Assembly (NCBI GenBank): GCA_963169195.1
Contig: CAUJDN010000058.1
Span: 1 to 53,405, forward strand
DNA: 53,405 nt
Reading direction: 5' to 3'
Origin: Acidobacteriota bacterium
Lineage (GTDB): Bacteria > Acidobacteriota > Vicinamibacteria > Vicinamibacterales > UBA2999
Below are positions 33,050 through 40,986 of this stretch, in pieces (positions within the stretch are counted from its first letter, which is position 1; every line of letters begins with the position of its first letter). The position numbers and the translations under genes are program-made. The notes under the pieces were generated by a model. It did no database searches and was not told where the DNA came from. It saw only the letters and a program-made list of their open reading frames with translations.

Positions 33050-34693
33050 ATGCTTCCTCACGGCGCCGCGCTGCTCCGCGATCCCTCCCTCAACAAGGGC
33101 ACCGCCTTCACCGACGCCGAGCGCGAGGCGCTCGGGCTGCGCGGTCTGCTTCCCCAGCACGTCCACACCCAGGCCGAGCAGGTGCGGCGCGTGCTCGAGA
33201 ACTTCCACCGCAAGCCGTCGGCCCTCGAGAAGTACATCGACCTGAACGCGCTGCACGACCGGAACGAGACGCTCTTCTTCCGTGTGCTGACCGACCACCT
33301 CGAAGAGATGATGCCCATCGTCTACACGCCGACGGTGGGGCTGGCGTGCGAGCACTACGCGCACATCTTCCAGCGCTCGCGCGGCGTGTTCATCAGCGCC
33401 ACGGATCGGGGCCGTGTGGAGGAGGCGCTTCGGAACTGGCCCGAGCCCGGCGTCCGGATGATCGTCGTCACCGACGGCGAGCGCATCCTCGGGCTCGGCG
33501 ACCTCGGGGCCAACGGCATGGCCATCCCCATCGGCAAGCTGGCGCTCTACACGGCGGCGGCCGGCATCGCGCCTGCCGACTGCCTGCCCGTGGTCCTCGA
33601 CGTGGGGACCAACAACGAGGGGCTGCTGAACGATCCGCTCTACATCGGACTCCACCAGAGGCGCCTGGCCGGCGCCGACTACGACGCCCTGGTGGACGAG
33701 TTCGTCGCCGCGGCCGAGCGCGTGTTCCCCGGCGTCGTCATCCAGTTCGAGGACTTCGCCAGCCACAACGCCTTCCGGCTGCTGCGGAAGTACCAGGACC
33801 GGATCTGCACGTTCAACGACGACATCCAGGGCACGGCCGCGGTGGCGGTGGCGGGCCTGCTCTCGGCGACGCGGGCGACGGGCGGCGCACTCGGCGATCA
33901 GCGCCTGCTCTTCCTCGGCGCCGGCGAGGCGGCCACCGGCATCGCGGACCTGACCGTGGGGGCGATGGTGGCCGATGGCCTGCCCGAGGCCCAGGCCCGC
34001 GGGCGATGCTGGCTGGTCGACTCGCACGGGCTCGTCGTCGCGGGCCGCGTGGACCTCGCCGAGCACAAGCGTCCGTACGCGCACGACCACGCGCCCGTCA
34101 CCGATCTGGTCTCCGCCATCCGCGTGCTGAGGCCCACGGCCCTCATCGGCGCGGCCGCCCAGGGCGGCGCCTTCACGCGCGAGGCGATCGAGGAGATGGC
34201 GCGCCTCAACGAGCGCCCCGTCGTCTTCGCGCTGTCGAACCCGACCTCGAAGTCGGAGTGCACGGCCGCCCAGGCCTACAAGTGGAGCGGTGGGCGTGCG
34301 CTCTTCGCGTCGGGCAGCCCGTTCGAGCCCGTGATGCTCGGCGGGCACACGTTGGTGCCGCGGCAGGGGAACAACTGCTACGTCTTCCCGGGCGTCGGCC
34401 TCGGGGTGATTGCCGTGGGAGCCCGGCGGATCACCAACGAGATGTTCATGGCGGCCGCCCGCGCGCTCTCGGGCGCCGTCTCACAGGCGGACATCGACCA
34501 GGGCAGCCTGTACCCGCCGCTCGAGAACGTGCGACAGATCTCCGCCCGCATTGCCGCGGCCGTGGCGGAGGTCGCCTGCGCGCAGGGGCACGCCACCGTG
34601 CCATGCCCGGACGACCTGCCGGCCTTCGTGACGTCGAAGATGTACGAGCCGGACTACCCGGTCTACGTCGAGGACCCGAAGCGGCGAATGTAG
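33050..34693 (+). CDS. maeA: NAD-dependent malic enzyme
   Basis: The 547-residue protein is a full-length malic enzyme of the long (SfcA/MaeA) type. Signature stretches are GTAFTDAEREALGLRGLLPQ, the catalytic-Tyr segment MMPIVYTPTVGLACEHYA, ILGLGDLGANGMAIPIGKL with the catalytic Lys, QFEDFASHNAFRLLRKYQ, and the metal-binding FNDDIQGTAAVAVAG. The dinucleotide loop is LFLGAGEAATG. It converts malate to pyruvate and CO2 with reduction of NAD(P) in the cytoplasm. Cofactor preference is not certain from sequence. The 3' end overlaps the convergent radical SAM gene by 31 bp. Confidence 0.95.
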   Translation: MLPHGAALLRDPSLNKGTAFTDAEREALGLRGLLPQHVHTQAEQVRRVLENFHRKPSALEKYIDLNALHDRNETLFFRVLTDHLEEMMPIVYTPTVGLACEHYAHIFQRSRGVFISATDRGRVEEALRNWPEPGVRMIVVTDGERILGLGDLGANGMAIPIGKLALYTAAAGIAPADCLPVVLDVGTNNEGLLNDPLYIGLHQRRLAGADYDALVDEFVAAAERVFPGVVIQFEDFASHNAFRLLRKYQDRICTFNDDIQGTAAVAVAGLLSATRATGGALGDQRLLFLGAGEAATGIADLTVGAMVADGLPEAQARGRCWLVDSHGLVVAGRVDLAEHKRPYAHDHAPVTDLVSAIRVLRPTALIGAAAQGGAFTREAIEEMARLNERPVVFALSNPTSKSECTAAQAYKWSGGRALFASGSPFEPVMLGGHTLVPRQGNNCYVFPGVGLGVIAVGARRITNEMFMAAARALSGAVSQADIDQGSLYPPLENVRQISARIAAAVAEVACAQGHATVPCPDDLPAFVTSKMYEPDYPVYVEDPKRRM

Positions 34694-35648
34694 AACGTGT
34701 GCCCGCGGTAGGTGACCGGGCGCAATCGGCCGTCCGCGACGAGGCCCTCCAGGACCGACCGGGTGGCCCCGCATTTCTCCAGCAGCGCGAGGACCGAGTC
34801 CTCGCGCATGGGATGCACCGCCGTGATCCCCAGCAGATCCTGGACGGCATCGCCCGTGGCGCCGAAGCCCGTCCCCTCGAAGCCCGTGATGAGCTCGACG
34901 CGCGGCAGGCGTTCCGCGAAGCGCTGGTAGGCGCGGTTGGTGGCCTCCTCGGTGACCGGCGTCACCCAGGGCTCGGCTGGCGGGCGCGTGGGTGCGGCGA
35001 TGTACGCGATGGAGGGGCGAAGCCGCTCGACGAACGCTGCGGTCACCTCGATGACCGCGTCCCCGTCGTTGACGTCCCGGACCAGCATGGTCTCGGTGGC
35101 GAGTTCCCCTCGAAACCCTGCAGCGAACCGGAGCATGCCGTCCTGGACCGTGGCCAGGTCGAGCTCCGCGTACGGCCGATTCACCCTGCGCCACGTGGCC
35201 TCGTCGGCGGCATCGACCTTGAGCGACACCCAGTCCGCCTTCCCGAGTGCCGCTCGCACCTCGGGACGCCATACGAGCGAGCCATTGGTGATGACCGCGA
35301 TCGGGATCCCGAGCGTGCGCAGGCCATCGATCTCGTCGCCCAGGTCGCAATCGAGCGTCGGCTCGCCGTCGGGCACGTAGGTCAGGTAGTCGATGCGCTC
35401 GCTGCGCGCGCGAAGCTTCTCGACGTGTCGCGTGACCCCTTCGACCACGGCCCCCGGGGCCCAAATCGTCCGAGGCTCGATCTCGGTCGCCGGGGTCGGG
35501 CCGACCTGGCAGTAGACGCACGAGTACGAGCACGTCTTCGCCAGGACGTTGCCGTGCCGAGGCTCTGCCCGAGGCGGCGCGACGGAACGGGCCCGAACAC
35601 GGTCAACGCCGACATGTCCAGGGGCACTCGACCGGGAGGCACACTCAT
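34663..35648 (-). pseudogene. Radical SAM protein with a frameshift in the CxxxCxxC region
   Basis: The N-terminal frame begins at ATG 35648 (MSVPPGRVPLDMSALTVFGP, VPSRRLGQSLG) and after one shift near 35555 continues NVLAKTCSYSCVYCQVGPTP. CSYSCVYC is the radical SAM cluster motif. The second frame then runs uninterrupted to the stop at 34663, with TYVPDGEPTLDCDLGDEI, ITNGSLVW, SLKVDAADEATWRRVNRPY and a winged C-terminal part. It belongs to the small B12-independent radical SAM group with PSRRLG at the start. Everything except the single frameshift looks intact, so a sequencing error is as likely as true decay. A TAGACT box sits 6 nt from the start. The 3' end overlaps the malic enzyme gene. 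Confidence 0.8.
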
Positions 35649-35654
35649 GAGCGC

Positions 35655-35660
35655 AGTCTA
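35655..35660 (-). promoter_or_regulatory. -10-like box (TAGACT) of the radical SAM gene
   Basis: On the minus strand TAGACT ends 6 nt before the ATG at 35648. The distance is that of a leaderless start. Confidence 0.45.
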
Positions 35661-35733
35661 GTCCATCCGTGCGAGACTCGGCCGTGTCTCGAGGACCGCG
35701 CTGGCCTCGCAGGGCTCCCGACTCCCGACGTGA

Positions 35734-37929
35734 TCAGAATCGCTTCGTGAACACCACTTTCGCCGCCGTCCGCCGATCCAGGTTCCGGAAGCCGTTTCGC
35801 CCCGGGTCGAGCGGATCGGCATCGTCGATCCAGTTCTGGGTGTAGACGACGAAGACGTCGTTGCCGGGCGTGACGATCCAGCGGAAGCGCGACTGCCAGC
35901 CGAGGACGCGGCTCACCGAGTCGTACTGGACGTTGTTCACCAGGTACATGAACGGCGTGAACTGGTTGTCGACGGCCACGCGGATCAGTTTCGTGTCGAA
36001 GCTCCCCTCGGCCAGCTCCAGCATGTTGTACTCGAGGGTCGTGTTCACGCGGATGCCCGGCCGCGGCCGGACGTCCACGCCGATCTCGTACTCCTGGCGC
36101 GTGCCCGAGAAGAACGTGCCCCACTCGGCCCGGGGCCTGAGCGCAATCACCCGCCGGTTGGCCGTGTTCGCCGACACGCTCCAGCGCGTGAAGTGGTAGT
36201 CGCTGCCCCCGGGCAGGATCACGCCCTCGGCAATCTCGAAGTCTTCACGCAGCCGCTCGTAGCTCGGGCTGAGGTTGACTTCGAAGTTGTCGCCGCTGTG
36301 CATCTCCATCCGGAAGAGCTGGATGTTGCCGCCGGCGGACTCCATCCGGTTCCGCATGTCGGTCAGGAAGTACGGATCGATCCCGAAGCCGAGGCGTCGG
36401 ATGACGGGATGCCGTGTCGCCGGCCGCGGGTTCCACCGGAACTCCGGGTTGTAGCGCCGGTAGTCGTTCCGGGGCGTGAAGCCGATGGCCGGCTCGAAGT
36501 TCCGCTGCACCTCCTCGACGTCCACGCTCACGTCCCAGATGTCGTTCGGGTACTCGACCCTCGCGCCCCAGGCGGCGCCGTCGCCGGCGTCGTTCGCGGT
36601 GGTGTTGGCGACCCAGTAGCCGGTGAACTCGAGGTTCTTGTTCCCACGGAACGTCGAGGTCGCCAGCCGCAGGTCCGCGCCGAAGGTCTGCCGCGTGGGG
36701 ACGTCGGTCTCGCCGTGGGTGGCCCGCCCCGTGTAGATGGCTCCGAAGTACGACTGCTGGAGGATGCGCCGGCGCCAGCGGCCCACGAGGAAGTCCTCGC
36801 CCGGCACGCCCTGATCCTCTCCCGTGCGGACGTAGAGCGCGCCGAGGTCGTTGGCCCCCGCCTGGCCGGTGAGCTTGCTCCCCCCGATGATCCGCTGGGG
36901 CACGCCCTCGACCAGGCCGATGCGCCTCGAGAAGAACGCCCGGATGGGAAAGTCGAAGAAGGTCGCCCCATCCAGGAAGAACGTCCGGCGCTCGGGAAAG
37001 AACAGCGGGAAGCGCGTGAGGTTCACGCGCCGCTGGTCCACCTCGGTCTCGGCGAAGTCGGTGTTGACCGTCCCGACGGCCCGCAGGCTGGGGGTCAGGT
37101 TGTACGCGACATCGAGGCCGAGGTCGGCCTCGCCCACGGTCGGCGCGCCCCCGGGCGTGTCGACGTAGCCGGCGACGTAGGGCTTCACTTCGAAGCCCTT
37201 CCCGTGGCTCACCTCGTTCAGCCCGACCAGCAGGCCCGCGTTGGCCATGCGGCGCAGCCCCTGGTTGCGCTGGTGGCCGGTCCAGAGCAGCTCTTCCTGC
37301 TTGCGGCGCACGGTCCGCTGGAAGTTCACGCCCCAGGCCGGCGCGTTCGGATCGAACGCGAGGGTGCGGAACGGGATGTCGATCTCGATCACCCAGCCGA
37401 TCTCGCTCTGGCGCACGCGGGCGTTCCAGATCCCGTCCCACTCGCGGTTGCTGGACCCGCCCGGCCCCATCAGCGCGTCGGCCATGAGGCCCGCCGGGTT
37501 CATCTCGAAGAAGTACCCCGTCTGCTGGTTCAGGAACGTGTCCATCGTCCACATGAACCGGTCGTCCGCGCTCAGGAACTCGTCGCGCTTGCTGGTGTTG
37601 CCGGCCAGCTTGTCGGGCTCCGAGTCGAAGCAGATGACGCCCATGTAGAGGTGGTCGCGGTTGAACGCGAAGCGCACCTCGGTCCGCTCGGTGGGCTCGG
37701 CGCCGAGCACCGGATCCTGCTGGATGAACTCTCCGCCGTGCTGCGCGCGTGTCCACACGGCCTCGTCCAGGATGCCGTCGAGGACGATGCGCTCGTTCGG
37801 CAGCATCCGTTCGGCGCGGATGATCCGGCGACCCGAGTTGAGGGGATCCTGCAGCTGCTGGGCCGGCGCCGGGAGGGCGGCGAACCCGGTGATGAGGGCG
37901 ACGGCGATGCGGGGAATCAGTCGAGACAT
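35734..37929 (-). CDS. DUF5916 outer-membrane protein with CBM9-like domain (second copy)
   Basis: The 731-residue product has a signal peptide (VALITGFAALPAPAQQ) and a CBM9-like domain at about 45-240 (VLDGILDEAVWTRAQHGGEF; GYFFEMNPAG; WDGIWNARV). The DUF5916 barrel follows with TDFAETEVDQRRVNLTRFPL and FFPERRTFFLDG. It ends in an aromatic strand, AKVVFTKRF, typical for outer-membrane insertion. It shares the layout of the protein at 3516-5669 but is clearly diverged. A TAACCT hexamer ends 10 nt before the ATG. No partner gene adjoins it; the neighbours are the radical SAM gene and the divergent oxoamine synthase gene. Confidence 0.9.
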   Translation of the reverse strand: MSRLIPRIAVALITGFAALPAPAQQLQDPLNSGRRIIRAERMLPNERIVLDGILDEAVWTRAQHGGEFIQQDPVLGAEPTERTEVRFAFNRDHLYMGVICFDSEPDKLAGNTSKRDEFLSADDRFMWTMDTFLNQQTGYFFEMNPAGLMADALMGPGGSSNREWDGIWNARVRQSEIGWVIEIDIPFRTLAFDPNAPAWGVNFQRTVRRKQEELLWTGHQRNQGLRRMANAGLLVGLNEVSHGKGFEVKPYVAGYVDTPGGAPTVGEADLGLDVAYNLTPSLRAVGTVNTDFAETEVDQRRVNLTRFPLFFPERRTFFLDGATFFDFPIRAFFSRRIGLVEGVPQRIIGGSKLTGQAGANDLGALYVRTGEDQGVPGEDFLVGRWRRRILQQSYFGAIYTGRATHGETDVPTRQTFGADLRLATSTFRGNKNLEFTGYWVANTTANDAGDGAAWGARVEYPNDIWDVSVDVEEVQRNFEPAIGFTPRNDYRRYNPEFRWNPRPATRHPVIRRLGFGIDPYFLTDMRNRMESAGGNIQLFRMEMHSGDNFEVNLSPSYERLREDFEIAEGVILPGGSDYHFTRWSVSANTANRRVIALRPRAEWGTFFSGTRQEYEIGVDVRPRPGIRVNTTLEYNMLELAEGSFDTKLIRVAVDNQFTPFMYLVNNVQYDSVSRVLGWQSRFRWIVTPGNDVFVVYTQNWIDDADPLDPGRNGFRNLDRRTAAKVVFTKRF

Positions 37930-38024
37930 TCAGCAGTACAGGTTACGACAGGCGTCGCGCGCGTGTCTCCAATCGTCATCGGGCGCGCGCCACCTCTGCC
38001 TCTACGCCCCGCACGGCGAAGTGT

Positions 38025-38030
38025 TACGCT
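38025..38030 (+). promoter_or_regulatory. -10-like box (TACGCT) of the oxoamine synthase gene
   Basis: TACGCT ends 8 nt before the ATG at 38039, giving the same box and spacing as the SARP-like gene at 14800. Leaderless expression is inferred. Confidence 0.5.
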
Positions 38031-38038
38031 GTCGGCGC

Positions 38039-39265
38039 ATGTCACTCGACAGGTTGAACGCCAGTCTCGCCGGCGAGGTCGCCGGCCTCGAGCGCGAGGG
38101 CCGGGCCAAGGCGCCCGAGCGGATCGTGGTCGGCTACGAGCCGGCCGAGGGCACGCGCGGGCCGCGCTATCACCTGGAGGGAAGCGCGGGCGCGTACCTG
38201 CGGATGAACGCCAACAGCTACCTGTCGCTCTCCCACCACCCGGCGCTGCTCCATGCGGCCGACGAAGCCGCGCGGGTGTTCGGCGCCGGCCCCGGGGCCG
38301 TGCGGTTCATCGACGGCACGTGTCTGCACCACGTCGCCCTCGAGTCGCGCATCGCCGCGTTCACCGGGCGCCCGGCGGCCCGGGCGTTCAACTCGGCCTA
38401 CACGACCATCCTCGGGACGGCCATCACGCTCTCGGGGCCGGACACCTACTGGATTGGCGACGAGCTGAACCACAACTGCATCATCCGGGCGATGCGCATC
38501 GCCAACGTGCCGGCCGATCGGCGGTCGATCTTCAGGCACAACGACGCCGGCGACCTCGATCAGAAGCTGCGCGCGGTCCCCGAGGGCATCGGCCGCGTCG
38601 TCGTCGTCTTCGACGGCATCTTCAGCATGCGCGGCGACGCCGCGCCGCTCCAGGCGCTGCTGCGCGTGACCGCCGCGCACGAGGACCGGTTCCGCGACGG
38701 TGTCGTCACGATGATGGACGACTCGCACGGCATCGGCGCCTACGGCGCCACGGGGCGCGGCACCGAGGAGCACGCGGGCGCGCGCGTGGACATCCTCGTG
38801 GGCACGTTCGGGAAGGCCTTCGGCGTGAACGGCGGCTTCGTCGCGGGGAGCCCGGCGCTCATCGAGGCGGTCCGGCAGAAGGCGGACACCTACATCTACA
38901 CGAACCCGCTCGGCGCGGCCGACTGCGCGGCGGCGGTGGCGGCGGTGAACATCGCCGACAGCCCGGAGGGGCTGGATCGGCTGGCGAACCTCGCGGCGCG
39001 CACGCGCCAGCTGCGCGACGGCCTCGCGGCGCTGGGGCTGGAGTCCATTGCCGGGCCGCACCCGGTGGTGCCGCTCCTCGTCAGGAGCACGGACCGGGTG
39101 CGCGCGATGGTGCGCGGCCTGTTCGAGCGGAACATCCTGGCCGTGGGGCTCACGTTCCCCGTCGTGCCGAAGGGCGACGAGACGATCCGGTTCCAGGTGA
39201 ATGCCGCGCACACCGAGGCGGACATCGAGGAGGTGCTGTCGGCGCTGGGCGCGCTCGCGCACTAG
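38039..39265 (+). CDS. Alpha-oxoamine synthase family PLP enzyme (KBL/BioF-like)
   Basis: The 408-residue protein is a fold-type I PLP enzyme of the alpha-oxoamine synthase group. This group includes glycine C-acetyltransferase, 8-amino-7-oxononanoate synthase and serine palmitoyltransferase. Evidence is NANSYLSLSHHPALLHAADE, GAGPGAVRFIDGTCLHHVAL, the PLP Asp/His segment MMDDSHGIGAYGATGRG (His230), and the Schiff-base Lys259 in VGTFGKAFGVNGGF. It condenses an amino acid with an acyl-CoA. The SIFRHND and HNCIIR elements agree with the family, but the acyl donor cannot be decided. No biotin or threonine-degradation genes are adjacent. Confidence 0.85.
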   Translation: MSLDRLNASLAGEVAGLEREGRAKAPERIVVGYEPAEGTRGPRYHLEGSAGAYLRMNANSYLSLSHHPALLHAADEAARVFGAGPGAVRFIDGTCLHHVALESRIAAFTGRPAARAFNSAYTTILGTAITLSGPDTYWIGDELNHNCIIRAMRIANVPADRRSIFRHNDAGDLDQKLRAVPEGIGRVVVVFDGIFSMRGDAAPLQALLRVTAAHEDRFRDGVVTMMDDSHGIGAYGATGRGTEEHAGARVDILVGTFGKAFGVNGGFVAGSPALIEAVRQKADTYIYTNPLGAADCAAAVAAVNIADSPEGLDRLANLAARTRQLRDGLAALGLESIAGPHPVVPLLVRSTDRVRAMVRGLFERNILAVGLTFPVVPKGDETIRFQVNAAHTEADIEEVLSALGALAH

Positions 39266-39359
39266 GCCGAGGGCACGCGCTCGGGCGCGCTGGTCCACCC
39301 GTTCAAGTCCCTGGGGACCCCGCCCATCGGCACCGGCGATCGCGGGGTCGCGCGCGCCG

Positions 39360-40958
39360 TCAGGGGCGCTCGACGTAGAGCTGAAGTCCGGGGAGCCCGA
39401 TCGGCCAGTGCGGCGAGCCGCCGGCGTCGGCCATCGCGTCAATCAGGGGACCGCCGGGCCGAAGGGCGATGACCGCCCAGCGGCGGCCGGTTGCGAGCAC
39501 GCGCCCGCGGAGGCGCACGCTGACACCCTCCGCGCCGGCGCGCAGCTCGAAGTCCGTCGGGGAGCGCTGGCCCTCGACGCCGAGCGGATCGCCGATGAGC
39601 ACGTGCAGCCGTCCGTCGGCGCGCACGAGGCCGGCGGCGGGCGCCTTCCCGACGATGCCCGCGGCGGCCACCGCGCGCGCGGCTGGAGGATCCTGGTGCC
39701 CGAGCTGCGCCAGCACGTCGCGCACGGCCCGGGGCTCGACCTCGGGCTCCGAACCCGCCACCGCGATACCGGCGATGGTGCCCGCGGGCAGCCGTGCCAC
39801 GAAATCGGCGACGCTCGCATAGGTGACCGGCACCGGGGTCAGGCGTGCCTGCGCGTCTGCTGTCCCCGCGAGATCCTCCAGGACGTAGCGTGGTCCCGCC
39901 CGGGTCGCTCCGGCAGGGCGCGCAGGGCCGACAATCCCGATCCGCGACGCTCGTCCCTCGAACAGCGGCCCGTCGAGCGCGGCGGCCGCCGGGTTGGCGG
40001 TCTCGATGTCCGTGCCCGCGGGCACGGCACGCTCGACGGCATCGCGCCAGGCGACGAGTGGCCACGGCGCAGGCGCCGGAACGCGCCACGCCTCGGCGAG
40101 CGCCACGGCCGTCAGCCCGGCCACGAGCGCGATGCGAGCCCTCCGGTCCAGATCCGGCAGGCTCGTCAGGCCGTCCGCCAGCAGCAGGGTCGGGAACACC
40201 GCCAGGGCGGACGCCTGGCGCCCGGCTTCGATCATCGACACCATGACCGCCGTGCCGACCAGGGCGGTGCCCGCCGCATGCCGACCCCGGAGAGGCGCCA
40301 GCGCGCCGCCGATCATGATCGCCGCGAAGGGCCAGAGCCAGGGCCGGTTCAGCAGGTCGACGCCCCCGGCATCCGCGAGGGGCGCGGGGGTCCCGCCCCA
40401 CCAGCCCGCGACGATGATACCGAGCAGTCCCGAGAGCGCGCGGGCGATCATCGTTCCTCCCCGCGCGTGGGTCACGAGGAGCGGCAGCGCGGCGATGGCG
40501 GCGGGCTGGAAGAGCGCGGCGGCGGCCTGCAGGACGCCGGCGGCGGAGGCGCGCACGAAGGGCGCCCGCCCGTGCGCCTCGCTGACGAGGACGGCGGCTG
40601 CCGCGAGCGCGGCCGCGAGGCTCGCGGGCAGGTGCGTGGCCACGGCGAGGCTCCCGTACGAGAGCACGCCGACGGCGAGGGCCACGCCTGCGGACATCAC
40701 GGGCCCGAACCCGAGGCGAACGAGGAGTCGTGCGTTGAGCGCGGCCGTGACGGCGGTCAGGCCCGCAGCCATGGCCGCGGCACGATGCAGCGGATCCCCG
40801 ATGGGGACCTCCGACAGCACGTCGATGGACCACACGCCGGGAATCGTCGGAGGCTCGGAGGGCCACGCGGGCGAGACGGGGGCCGTCCACACGGCGGATG
40901 CGGTCATGCCGGCGAGCGCCAGTCCTGCGCTCGCGGCGGCCGCGGTCCGTGCGGTCAT
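39360..40958 (-). CDS. Multi-pass membrane protein with C-terminal soluble domain
   Basis: The 532-residue product has around nine or ten hydrophobic helices in the first 300 residues, for example LNARLLVRLGFGPVMSAGVA and IMIGGALAPLRG. A predicted extracytoplasmic domain of about 220 residues follows. The topology (a long second loop with PTIPGVWSIDVLSEVPIG, many short helices, then a globular tail) resembles GT-C glycosyltransferase-like proteins, but no catalytic motif is certain. The ATG at 40958 lies 8 nt from the palindromic TATAAT box. The divergent neighbour is another polytopic GT-C-like protein, so the pair may build or modify an envelope glycan. Confidence 0.7.
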   Translation of the reverse strand: MTARTAAAASAGLALAGMTASAVWTAPVSPAWPSEPPTIPGVWSIDVLSEVPIGDPLHRAAAMAAGLTAVTAALNARLLVRLGFGPVMSAGVALAVGVLSYGSLAVATHLPASLAAALAAAAVLVSEAHGRAPFVRASAAGVLQAAAALFQPAAIAALPLLVTHARGGTMIARALSGLLGIIVAGWWGGTPAPLADAGGVDLLNRPWLWPFAAIMIGGALAPLRGRHAAGTALVGTAVMVSMIEAGRQASALAVFPTLLLADGLTSLPDLDRRARIALVAGLTAVALAEAWRVPAPAPWPLVAWRDAVERAVPAGTDIETANPAAAALDGPLFEGRASRIGIVGPARPAGATRAGPRYVLEDLAGTADAQARLTPVPVTYASVADFVARLPAGTIAGIAVAGSEPEVEPRAVRDVLAQLGHQDPPAARAVAAAGIVGKAPAAGLVRADGRLHVLIGDPLGVEGQRSPTDFELRAGAEGVSVRLRGRVLATGRRWAVIALRPGGPLIDAMADAGGSPHWPIGLPGLQLYVERP

Positions 40959-40965
40959 GGCGCGC

Positions 40966-40975
40966 GATTATAATC
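40966..40975. promoter_or_regulatory. Palindromic bidirectional -10 box (GATTATAATC)
   Basis: The decamer is its own reverse complement, so each strand carries a perfect TATAAT. On the plus strand it spans 40969-40974, 12 nt before GTG 40987. On the minus strand it spans 40972-40967, 8 nt before ATG 40958. Only 28 bp separate the two divergent start codons, leaving no room for separate promoters. One site would therefore serve both genes. Confidence 0.7.
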
Positions 40976-40986
40976 CGCCCCCAGTC

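Noticed and set aside
32162..34348. Minus-strand extension of the acyl-ACP synthetase frame to a giant 1631-residue protein
   Set aside because: The extension runs antisense through hsp20 and the malic enzyme gene and has no family resemblance; it is an open shadow frame.
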